From Synchiropus splendidus (Eukaryota > Chordata > Actinopteri > Syngnathiformes > Callionymidae): DNA of 64,000 nt. Shown piece after piece: positions 1-11,290 of this stretch. How positions within the stretch are numbered: the first letter of the stretch is position 1; the number at the start of each line of letters is the position of its first letter. The position numbers and the translations under genes were made by a program. The notes under the pieces were generated by a model, which did not search any database, was not told the DNA's origin, and saw only the letters and a list, made by a program, of their open reading frames with translations. The stretch is from positions 17,330,001 to 17,394,000 of the forward strand of contig NC_071345.1 in assembly GCF_027744825.2 (NCBI RefSeq). Reading direction: 5' to 3'.

Positions 1-3000
1 AGTGGTTACCAGTACACACGCCGTGCCTGGAAAAAGGAGGCCTTCGACCTTTTCATGGACCACACCTTTTTCCAAATGGATTCCTCCTGCGTCAGCCAGT
101 AAATAAAAACATCGCCGTCTGAGTGAATGAGCGAATGTTGCCTGAAGTACTTGACCTTAAACTGCGGATGCTCTGATCGAGTGGCCACTGGTCATGATCG
201 GCCGACATCACCGTGATTAGTGAATGTCGATCACTACATGTGATTGCTGATCATAACAACTGATTACGTGTGACTGCCGGCACTCTGTTGAATCTCCGCA
301 AGTTGTGATGCATCTGCTCCTCCCTCTGTACTTGCTGCTCACTCTGCAGCAGCAGTCTGCTGTGAAGGTTCTCTCTGTCATCCAAAGTTTGCATCCTGCG
401 ACACAGGCATGGGAAAATGCTAATATTGCATACTGATGGGTGGGAGAAAAAAGTTACAAATTATTATTTAAAACAATCATAAAAAAGAGTGTGCTCTCTT
501 TAGCACATAGATAATAATAAACTACCAAATGATATATACTAATGTAGCTGAAAAGATATAAAAGAAGGAGGGTTCTCATTCATTAATTTCTAACTAGAAT
601 ATCTGAGTCTTGAAGGGACGAAATGAAACTGGCTGTACAGGTCTTTGATGGAGAGCTGTGTCTGCTGAATTGTGACTCTATTATCTTTTCTTCTCAGCTG
701 GAGGGCCATCATTGACCACCTGATGACTCATGACAAGACCACGTTCAGGGACCTCATGAGTGAGTGTCCCCTTGGTTGGGCTAAATGGATGAAATATGAA
801 GAACATCTTTTCTGGCTACACTTTTCATTTACTTGATTTATGCAGTTTAGAGTGGGTTTGTTATGTTAGAGATACTGTAAAGGAGGCCTCTGGAGGATGC
901 TATACACATACTTCTAGAAAGCCTAGTCTTTTTTTAGCAAACTATAAAGTAACCAAATAAGTGACTTGTCACTGCTTATTTTAAGTATGCTTCAAATAAG
1001 TCAGTCTAGTGGCTTGAAAATGCCACAGGCTGATTCAGTAACTGGTTCCCTCTTTTGCATAATTGCAAACTGACTTTGATGTGCCAGACATCTGTGATGG
1101 CTTCTGTGGCCATAAGGTTATTTGATGTATATTTGAGAAGAGCGACAAGGAGTGAGTCCACAGTCATTATTCAGCCATAGTGTTATGTGAAATTATATGG
1201 TTTGACGTTTTCATGTGTAAAATGCTGGTGGATTCTAAAGCAACGCAGTATTATAGCCAGATGGTTATTTGGTATATTACAGTAATCCAACTGGACAGCC
1301 TTATATACTTGTAATTAGGGACTCTTGCCTCGTGTTCTTGATGACAAATTATGTTTTTAGAATTTTCTTCTAGTGTGGCTAAGTGTGTCAGGGCTTTTTA
1401 ATCGGCCCTGGCCCAGTTTGGATATTTGCGTTTGGACTGACAAGCACTGACTTGCAAAGCTTGTATTTGTTGATGTATGGTGTAAAATGCTATAGAAGCA
1501 CCCAGATTAGCCTTAAATTCTGCTCTAGTTTGGCACTTCAGTGCAGCAGCAGGAGTCAATGTTATTCAATACCAGGGATCTGGGGTCTGATGTACCTATT
1601 CTCGTGTCACCAGCACAGGCAGACGTCTCTGTTTAAGGGGTCCCTGTTGTGCTTTTCCATGTGTTAATATATGGCAGTGCTATCAGGGAAGAAATAAAAT
1701 CTATTGATGGACCTGGTTATTCACTGTATTCAGGTTGACCATATTCTTTGGCACTTGGTAGTGTCGCTGGACCCTGACCCAGTGGGAAGCCTGTATCGAG
1801 TTGCTGAATTAGACAATGTATTTACACAACTGTAATTTTGTGGACAATATGTCAGACCTTTTGTGCCTCTTGAAGATTTAATTATCTTACACTGTGTGTC
1901 TCCTGAGGAAGGCAAAGAGCTTTTACAGCTGATCAGGACACAAACACTAACAATACCAGGGATGAATAAAAACAACTGACTGAGAACTATAAATGCTGTT
2001 TCTTTTTAAATGTGTGGAATTAAAAAAAAAAAGTCTGATGTGTAATACATTTTACTCTTTTTTTCTCTCTCTCTCTCTCTCTCATTCAGCTCGAGTGGCT
2101 GTGGCTCAGAGCAGCTCCCTGAGTTTGTTCACCAACAGGGATGCTGAGCTGGAGCAGAGAGCCATGCTTCTCAAACGTTTGGCCTTCACCATCTACAGCA
2201 GCGAAGTAGACCAGTACCAGAAATACTTGCCTGACATCCAAGGTACATTTTCACAACCCAGCCGAGTCACAACCCTGTTCCAATGTATCGTCACTGAACT
2301 TACCTTGCATGTCTCACTACTACTTAGAGCGTTTGGTGGAAAGCCTGCGTCTGCCTCAGGTGCCCATCCTCCACGCCCAGGTCTTCCTGTTCTTCAGAGT
2401 GCTGCTACTGCGCATGTCGCCTCAACACCTCACCTCCCTGTGGCCCACCATGATCACTGAGCTGGTGATAACTCAATACACAGTCTAGTCTCACTTGCTT
2501 TACCCTGAACGAGTGACATGTTTTTTTCAAGACTTATCATGTGTCTTCACAGGTTCAGGTGTTTCTGCTGATGGAGCAGGAGCTGATGGCAGATGAGGAC
2601 ATGTCAAGGTGCATTTCTAAAACTAAAATGCTACAACAATGCCTCAAATATTATGTCACATTAATATTGTATGCTTTCAGGACACTGGGTCCCTCTGTTG
2701 CCGGCCTGGAGACCACTTACTCTGGAGGGAACGGCTTTTCAACCTCGTACAACAGCCAGCGCTGGCTGAACCTCTATCTGTCTGCCTGCAAGCTTCTGGA
2801 TCTGGCCTTGGCCCTGCCACCCGAGAGCCTGCCCCAGTTCCAGATGTGAGTGTCAACAGATGAAAATAGTGAACACGCAGTATTTTGTCATTGTCCTCAA
2901 AGACATGAGTGATGAGAGTTCACAGGCTAAATCTCAACAGCAGCAACAGCGTGGCATCCTCATAGGTTATACTGTAGGCATCTCAATCTTAAAAGAGGCC

Positions 3001-4283
3001 TAAATAAAACCTCCATTCCAAGTCAAACAATGTAGAAATAAATTGGGTTTCTGAGAATGACCATGTCTGGTCAGGAGGATGAATTTGATTTGTTATTTTC
3101 GCATTTCTTTTTCATTTATTTTTGAAAAACCTTCAGCCTTTGCATAGATATGTAATAACGTTGTTGTGCTCAAAGAATTTGGCCAATATACTTGACATAA
3201 CCTTCACAGACTGGTTGCACGAGGCACTTATGACTTGCTGGCGAGCATCTGTGAGCAAAGGCGAGTCTTGGCTGCATACAGGGGCAATTGCAAGCTCCTC
3301 CTCACAGTTACGCCAGTGGATCATAATTGAGATTGCTACCTCGCTTCCTGCCCCATTGAGTGGCTAACTAAAGTGAACTAAAGCGTCTTCTGCGGAGAGA
3401 GGTCCAGACAAACCACTGCGTGAAAACTGTAAAAAGTACACTCAGTCTGTCACCACACGTTTCACTGAGATCTGTCCAGATCCTCTGAAATTCATTTTGG
3501 GTGTACTTGATCTGCCTTATAATACAAGTATAGTAAACGGTCTTGCGTGGATGTTCTGTAGGTATAAAGCAGCATGCAAGGATGCTGAGAGTTACCTTCA
3601 TGTAACTCCAGTACTATGTATACGTGCAGTGTCCTGTACGGGGCTTCACTATGGTGAAGGAGTGCATAACACTGAAAAAAATGACTTGTCTCATTTCTCT
3701 GCACCGTTCATCGTCGCTGTCGTGGTACATTTGGGATTGTTGACAGTATCTGTCTATTGCTCCAGGTACCGCTGGGCTTTTATCCCTGAGGCTTCAGATG
3801 ATGCAGGGTTGGAGGTGAGACGTCAGGGGACTCACCAGCGTGAGTTTAAACCCTATGTAGTCCGGCTGGCCAAGCTGCTGAGGAAACGGGCCAAGGTATT
3901 TCGTCTTACAACTATTGAAATTGGAATGTTTTGTGATGGTTTTAATTGTATGTTATCGTTTTTGTAATCAAAAGAAAAATCCAGAGGAGGACTGCTCCAC
4001 CAAAACGCTGTCCTGGGAGCCCGGCCACCTGATGCTGACGCTGTACGTGATCCGCAGCATGGAGCAGCTTCTTCCTTTCTTCAACCTGCTCAGCCAAGTG
4101 TTCAACAGCAAATCCAGCAGTCGCTCTGGTACAGCGTACAGCCACAACCCAGCAGATGCTTCTTTTCCCAGCCACAAGGAGGGTCACAAGCTAGAAAGCC
4201 AGAAAGTCTTCTGGAGTCGAGCGCGACAGAACATCGAAGAAATGGTGGAAAAAGATTTTCTAGAGGGACTGATCAAGACGTGA
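1..4283 (+). CDS. dop1a: DOP1A (Dopey family), C-terminal 369 aa, 8 exons, 5' end outside window
   Basis: Dopey proteins are very large (about 2,400 aa) peripheral proteins of the Golgi/endosome system that work with MON2 in membrane traffic; that is family knowledge. Exons read here: 1-98 (entered mid-exon, frame 1), 698-759, 2090-2242, 2328-2464, 2553-2608, 2681-2845, 3766-3895 and 3975-4283 (TGA at 4281-4283). All junctions are GT-AG and the total is 1,110 nt, which stays in frame. Recognisable blocks are [96 protein letters not shown] and the C-terminus [15 protein letters not shown], all close to my memory of human DOP1A. The acceptor at 3974 has a weak pyrimidine tract. The paralogue DOP1B is the alternative; the snap91/prss35/me1 neighbourhood favours DOP1A. 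Confidence 0.88.
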
Positions 4284-4550
4284 GGCCACACCGGACATTA
4301 GCTCATCAACACTCGTGAAAAGACTTGTTTATGGAAAACAAAGGATCATAACTTCTTAAGACTATTTGTACATTTTTTGTATTTATTATAATTTTACTTC
4401 TCAAAGACTATTTAATTTTAATCCCTTGTACATATGTAGCAGCTTTGATGACTCAATTTTACTATTTCATGTGAGTCTTTGAGGACCTTGTGAATTTGAG
4501 GTGCCATTCCATATCGATGTGACTTAATAAAGATTTCTAATTGAAACATG
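4284..4550 (+). terminator. dop1a: dop1a 3'UTR and polyadenylation signal
   Basis: The 3'UTR is short and AT-rich. A canonical AATAAA lies at 4526-4531, about 245 bp past the stop codon, so cleavage is expected near 4545-4555. No competing AATAAA was seen between the stop and this site. Confidence 0.7.
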
Positions 4551-5514
4551 ATGCTACTTTCTGCAAACATTTTTTTCATGTTATGGATAGATGTTTTCTT
4601 TCTATAATCGTTCTACGGCATTTATTTTTTTATCTATTACTACTACAACAACGGCAAAAAAAAAATGTTTGAGTAAATTTATGAACAGACTGACTATAAT
4701 CTGTCTGAAATAATTCCAAATATAGTGTTCAATGTAAGTATTAGACAGTTCTGTTCACATATGATTGCTCATTTGGATGTTTGTGTAAAATTATTTTGTT
4801 TACAAGATCAACTTTTATATTTCTGTTTTGTTGTTTCGTTTTTATTTTTCTATGCCCACTGTTTGAAAGCAGTGTCCTGCCAAATATTGAGATTTTCTTT
4901 TCTGTTTACAATCCTTCAACGCTTGATTTTGACACTGGCATTTTTGTGTCACTCATTTTTTGTGATCCAATGCATGATCGATACATCATTTGTAAGCTAT
5001 TCACACAAAATTTCAATGGACATTAGTTTTTTTTAGTAGTTTTGTTTTTTTTCCAAAATGTTAACAGTCGCGTAGAGGTCACAAAAAAGCATTACCACTA
5101 GGCTGCGGAGGTTGTTCAGCACCATGGAGAGCGAACATTCACCCTAACGTGAATACTTTGTTTCGCTAGATTTTGTTTTCATTTATACATATTATTTCAT
5201 TAGTTCATTTATACATATTTATAAAGTAGCAACTTGGCTAACAGTCTAATAACATTGATGTTTATGGTGTTAAAGAAAGAGCCCAACGATTAGTCATAAT
5301 GTGACCTTCCGTACCTTCAGTGCTTCTATAGGACGTAACTATTCACGAACAGAACTGAACCGAACCGCACGCTTCATATGACCTTCACATGGCGTCAGAA
5401 GCGTGCCGGGCGTCAAACCTCCATGTGGAGCATCAGCCCTTCACGTCCTTTCCCATCCACAACCGCTTCCAAGCTCTCCTCTCGCGATAACATGGACTGG
5501 GAATGCGGTGGTGT
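4551..5514. other. dop1a-snap91 spacer
   Basis: This is mostly AT-rich sequence with no convincing exon. The open frames at 4725-5036 are phenylalanine/cysteine-rich readings of T-rich DNA and resemble no protein I know. The one notable site is the RE1 match at 5115-5135. Base composition rises in GC/CpG from about 5340 toward the snap91 leader. Confidence 0.6.
5115..5135 (+). promoter_or_regulatory. RE1/NRSE-like site (REST/NRSF binding motif)
   Basis: The 17 bases TTCAGCACCATGGAGAG at 5115-5131 satisfy every position of the RE1 core NTYAGMRCCNNRGMSAG as I recall it. The full 21-mer departs from the best RE1 form only at weakly constrained positions. It lies 893 bp upstream of the snap91 start codon. 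REST silences neuronal genes in non-neural cells and AP180 is neuron-specific, so location and target fit. Binding itself is inferred. Confidence 0.65.
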
Positions 5515-5525
5515 CTCTCGCGAGA
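5480..5525. promoter_or_regulatory. TCTCGCGAGA palindrome plus a near-copy (BANP-type promoter element)
   Basis: A perfect TCTCGCGAGA palindrome occupies 5516-5525, and a one-mismatch copy TCTCGCGATA lies at 5480-5489. This motif is a known CpG-island promoter element, reported as bound by BANP and earlier linked to Kaiso. A GC/KLF-like GGGCGTGGC follows at about 5540-5548 and a TATA-like TATAAAA at 5558-5564. Together they suggest the snap91 core promoter lies around 5500-5600; the start site is not visible from sequence alone. Confidence 0.5.
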
Positions 5526-5589
5526 CTCTAGTGAAAGTGGGCGTGGCTATGCTCTGCTATAAAACATTAATAATGAAATAAATGAAGAC

Positions 5590-6007
5590 GACGCACATCC
5601 GCCATCCTACCGCCCGGGTCGAAGCGCGAATAGTCGGGGGTCGCTGGCTGACGGAGAGCCCACAGGAAGCGACCAGGGGAGGTGGAGAGGGGAGGAACAG
5701 CGGATGGGGGAGGATGCGAGTGAGGGTCTGAGGTCCCCTTGAGTGTCCTGCTGAGACCGAGTCCGAGCGAAGAGGAGGATAATCCAGGAACACTGGGAGC
5801 ATCATCCGGGAAGAGTGACGGATATCTGGAGGTGCTTTCGCTGGATTTCTGCTGCATTTCCGCTCCATGCCGCTTCACTTTTGACTTTACTCCGTCTTAT
5901 TATGCAATAAATTGGTGTGGGAGGGGGTCGTGTGTTAGTGTGCCAGCTGGTTGTGTCGAGGACCACCGTTGCTGAGCTGGTTGGACTCACACCGGAAAGG
6001 AGACAAG
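5590..6007 (+). promoter_or_regulatory. snap91: Predicted snap91 5' leader
   Basis: This GC-rich stretch follows the TATA-like site and leads without an obvious acceptor into the snap91 start codon at 6008, whose context is ACAAGATGT (A at -3). If transcribed as one piece it contains four short upstream ORFs: 5704-5742, 5714-5731, 5867-5884 and the three-codon ATG CAA TAA at 5902-5910. The 5' boundary is a guess. Confidence 0.4.
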
Positions 6008-9000
6008 ATGTCGGGTCAGACCCTGACGGACCGCATCGCCGCGGCTCAGTACACCCTCACGGGTTCTGAGGTGTGTCGAGCTGTGTGTAAGGCCACCACA
6101 CATGAACAGACTGCACCTAAGAAGAAGCACCTGGAGTGTGAGTACATGGATATCTATCTATCTATCTGTCTATCTATCTATCTATTTATCTATCTATCAC
6201 TGTCCTTGAATCATTCTCTCCATCCTTGTCTACCAGTACCAGTGGTACTACCATGATGGTTTCCTCCCCCCTTTCTAAAACACCTGCCTCTTCAACTTCA
6301 CGTGTGCCCTTTAAAATACCCTCCATACATCATTCTGTCGTCAAATTATTGTCCGTTAATGCTTTAAGAGGCAGCGTTGTATTCATTAAATGAAGACCAA
6401 TATCAGCTTAAGAACATCCCATCGACTTGGGGCATAGGGAGTGTACATTACAAGAGTTGGTGTTTGGGCCTTATCTGTAGTCAGACCTGTCCAGAACCAG
6501 CTGAAAGCATTACATTTGATATAGGCTTTTGGAAGTTCTTCATGTTCTTGCATCAAAGAAATGTTTTCCGTGTCTGTTACATGACCTGTGATTGACCGGA
6601 ACTAGGGGAACTCAGGGTTACTATAGGCTCCACGATACGATAAACGTCAAGATACTAAGGTGAAGATACAGCTGTGTCACACTATATTATATTATTGTGT
6701 GCCGTTATCTAAAAACAAATGTTACTATATGTCCTGACATTGCAAGGACAAATTAAGTCAGTGTTATTATTGTTTTTTTTAAATGCACTTTACATATGCA
6801 CTTTGTTTGAAAGCAACAAGTGCACTTTAACTACTGTGATATTATATCAGTTCAAAGCATCACAATATAGTTTTGATGCCTCTACCTTTTACCTTTCCTT
6901 TTAGTTTCACTCATGAGCTGCAATAGTTTACCACCAAGTAGCTGTGAAAACGTGACAACAACAGTGTTTTCAAGAATGCATGGATTTAATAAAGGCGGGA
7001 GAAGGAACATGGTGAAGACGCTTTTGTTTTGTTTATAATGGAGACTCTGATGAAATGGCAACCCATACTATTAAATTGATTAGAATGCCTTTATGGGTTT
7101 TTTATGATGATTTTTCATATGAAAGAAGTCGGCGTATTTAGTATTATAGTTTTCTCATTTTGAATCCAAAACTCAGGAAATTCAAACAGATGTTCAATAC
7201 ATTAAAAATTGTAACCCATGTTTTAAAGTAAAGGCCTTCATATGACATTGCTGTTGTTCGACTGTACATCAGTGGAATTGCTGGCCTTGACTTTACAAAT
7301 TGATTCCAACATCGTAGCTTAGCTATTGGTGGTAGTCCTATGAGCACCAATTTAGAACCATAATTGAATCAGGACTCACACATACACCCACATGCTGCGT
7401 GCTGCTCTAGTGCTGCATAATTGAAAAGGTTATTGGTTTTGTTACGTCCAAGAACACCAGCCAAGTAACTGAAGGAATAAGACAACTCCTACTGCCAGGT
7501 GGCCGCTAACTATTCCTGCTGTTTGCTGACATTTCGTGGCAATACACGCGAATAGGAGACAGAGCGGTGGCTTCAGTTGTTTTCAATGCAGCAACGACAA
7601 GGTTTGAATGATAATGGCATGTCACACCGCACCTAACACTTCAGTGAGTCACCAACAAGTTTGGTGTCGTTTCTAAAAGGGTGAGCAATATTTATGGGTG
7701 AATGCAGATTTAATTAAATGATGCATCCTCAAGACAATCATGTTTTAGGGAGGAAAAGAATGTGATGGGTTTTTTTCTTTTTTTTTTGGCATACTGCAAC
7801 CAGCTTCACATCCAAAGAGGGTAAGAGACAGTAAGATGATAGTGGCAGAGAGCTGCAGTGAAGGTGCACCTCATACTGAACACTTAAGAGTTAAACAAAT
7901 TTCAATTGTTTTGAAGTGGCATCCTCTTCTCACAGACTCTCAGTCATACCCCATCACTTTAATTCCCTGAACTATTAGATCATTGGTTTCAGATGCACAT
8001 CACATTATTACAAAACAGAAATCAATCTTTGGAAGGCCGCCAACAAGCCGAAATGGAAAGCCCTGGAGTGGACACTTTTTCCAAGCAATTGAAAAGTTGC
8101 GTATGTTAAATAAAATGGGGAATATTTATTGTTGCATTTTGAAAAATCTAATCCAGCATCAGAAAATGGGTTTGTTGTTTTTGAGTTATGGATTGCAGTA
8201 AATGGCGGCAGAACAAAAGTGAAAAGCAAGCATCTTGCTAGATTGGAACTCAGCATTTCACCCAGGATAAATGGCCGAACACAGCGCTTTTCCTGGGTAG
8301 GAAGTAAATGCAACCAAATGCTTATCAATCGTGATGCAGCATTACTTCCATTCAACAATGCATTATAATGCATTTATTCTGATTGACAAATACTGCATGT
8401 TTATGGAAACTCAGGGAAAACAGATAAGAATTTATTAAGAAGAAGTTTGTTGAGGAAACCTACCTTAGAACTGCTAACCGAGATGAAATCTTAATAGTAA
8501 AAAAAAGGATAGACTACATAGCGCTTGTTTAATATCAGAATACATTATTTCTGTTGAAATTGAACGATCTCTCTGAAGATCACCAAATACATTATGGGGA
8601 CTACACCTGTGAGGAAAACTATGGATATGGAAACAGCCACCAACAACAACTGTAAAGGACACAATGTGTCTGAAATATAAAATATTATTAAATAATGTTA
8701 AGATGGTGCTACAGAACTGGATTATTGTACTGCGGATTTTCGCAATGACTGAATTATTTTACTTTAATTATATAAAACATATACATTTTAAGACATTTCT
8801 AGTTCTCGTCATTATTTTCATTTTGACTCCCCCTAAATTCCCATTTTTATCATATTATTTCATTTACATTTTCTTTTCCTTGAACAGAATTTAAGCATCA
8901 TTTATCCCCAACCAAAATTAAACATCTTGTGATCAAAGACCCATCTGTTTCAGCAGGTTGTGTTTGCGTGCCTTGGAATTGAAATATGCACAAGCAAAGG

Positions 9001-9828
9001 AAGGAAAAGGTCAAGGCAGCATCCACGGTGAAATACCTATTGTTGTTTTGTATCTCTATATCCACCAAGATGGGAAAGCTGTCTACCAGTATCAATGTGA
9101 CCTGCAATCAATGAGTGCTTAATTGCGTTTTGAACCCATATTCTCTGACTTTATTTAGGGTCTATTGACCATTTATGTATAAAAACATAGAGAGATGAAC
9201 TTCCTCCTGAATTCCAACCTTCTTATATTTGAAATAATATGTAAAATGCATGTATGTTATTTACAGTATTTAGGGCAGCGAACACAAAAAATAATCTCCA
9301 TTGGATTATTTCATAGAAAAGCCAAATGTTTACTGCTGCATCTTTCAGATGATCTAGTTCTGCACGGCAGGAGGCTTCCCATGCTGTGACAGTTAAAGAC
9401 ATGGATAAACACCACACCAGTTTGAACAAGTTTGGTAATGTCCAATTAGACACAGTATATTAACTGAAGAGGATAAAAAACGTTGATGTGAGGACTGGCA
9501 CTTTAACACGGAAGGGTGTCGTGGAGGTTGATGGTGCTGGAGCTTGACAAGATTCTGGAATCACATGTACATTTCTGGACAGGGTTGCATAGCCAGCTGG
9601 AAGAGATTGCAGGAGGGGAATTAAACAAAACTAAGAACAGGTTCTCATTTGCGAAAAACACCCAGCAAACCATGGGTAGACAATGGCTTGTAGGTGGAGC
9701 TTCAACCCTCAGGAGATTACTGTAAGGTGTAGGAAAGGCTGTGGCCAACTGGGTTCGAGGAGGGGGAGGTTTAGTTGGTGGAATAGAATATATATCCAAA
9801 AACTTATTCAATAGCAGTTTTTGACAAT

Positions 9829-9915
<87 letters not shown>

Positions 9916-11251
9916 ACACAGTTTGGTTTGGTTGTTTGTTTTCTGTAGTGAAGCGTTCTCTCTTTGTACCTCTGCATGTGGTAGAAATGCTCATCAAACC
10001 AAATGTTTAGTCGTCCTTTCTCTTCATTAGACTAAACTGACTGTGAATACACATGACCTGTGTTGTGAAGATAAAGTGACGCACCGCCGTCCAGATTTAT
10101 GGGATGACTGCTTGCTTCCAATTGCATGTCATAAACTTACTGCCTCCCAGGAGGTTAATGGTGGTGAAGACCATCAGTCTTTTTCACAATGTTTGGTGAA
10201 TGTATTACTGCTGGCGATCGCAGCCTTCCTTTGCTGCGCCGAGCAATGTCGTTGACTGTTTTGTGGAATTGGAAGAAGAAATTCATGGACTAAGGGCGAT
10301 TACGTTGGACAAGCTGAAATGGAATGATTGAAGACAGCTGTATTTATTTCAGTATAAACAGCAGAACCATAGGAGTCCAAAATACCTCTCGCAGCTGAGT
10401 CTTTAAATTGGGTTGTTGTTTTTTTTCCCTGAGATTCATTGGAGTGGTGACATGTATGCCAATAGCATACAAGCAAAGTAACTTTAAGCTGTCTGGCACT
10501 TGATATAAATTTCTATGTGACTGTGGCCACAGAAGTCCAGGTCAACTAGCCAAGAGGTTATCTCATTGTCGCCATCTGCCATGTTGGCACAACTGTGTTG
10601 TTGGATATGGCACAATCTGTACATCACAGCCAGACTAGAAGCGTTTTCATTATTGTCCATCAGACAGTTATTGTATTGCATGATACATTGAATTTTCTAA
10701 AAAAGCCTGCCTGTCTGGTTGAGTTGGAAGATAAACAGAGTTGATATCAGGGATGAACCATATCAGAGGACAAGCAGGGTCGCTGTGGCCGAGAGGGAGA
10801 GTGAGTGGAAGACGGTTTAGATGTCTGTCGATAGAATTTGGCTCAGTTTTCAACCACGCCTCCTCTCATGTTTGACATCTTCCGTCTACCCAGGTGCATT
10901 TATTTGTGATTTGAACGAGCTGCATGATGCCAGCCTTTATAACCAAGCTTGATGCTGACATTTTGATGCTACTTTTATTTTTAATATCTGCTGAAACGAT
11001 AATCTGCTCACTCGCAAATGAAGTTCATCCTTTCAAAAATCAGTTGTGTTCTAACTTTTGAACTGTGTCTACATTGCACACACACACATACACACACATG
11101 CACCTGTTTTTCCACTATTTTTGTGAGTTCCTCTCGTTGCCATAATGCTTTCCCCAACTTCTCACCCTTAATTTAACCATCCAAAACAAATGGCTAACCT
11201 TAACCGGGACTCTGAACCAAGCTTGCACACTCAAAAGTATGGCAAAACATG

Positions 11252-11290
<39 letters not shown>

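Noticed and set aside
4725..5036. Two overlapping Phe/Cys-rich open frames downstream of dop1a
   Set aside because: They read T-rich DNA past the dop1a polyadenylation signal, with no domain and no splice context.
9503..10030. Tyr-Ile repeat proteins on both strands
   Set aside because: They are translations of the TA array at 9835-9913.
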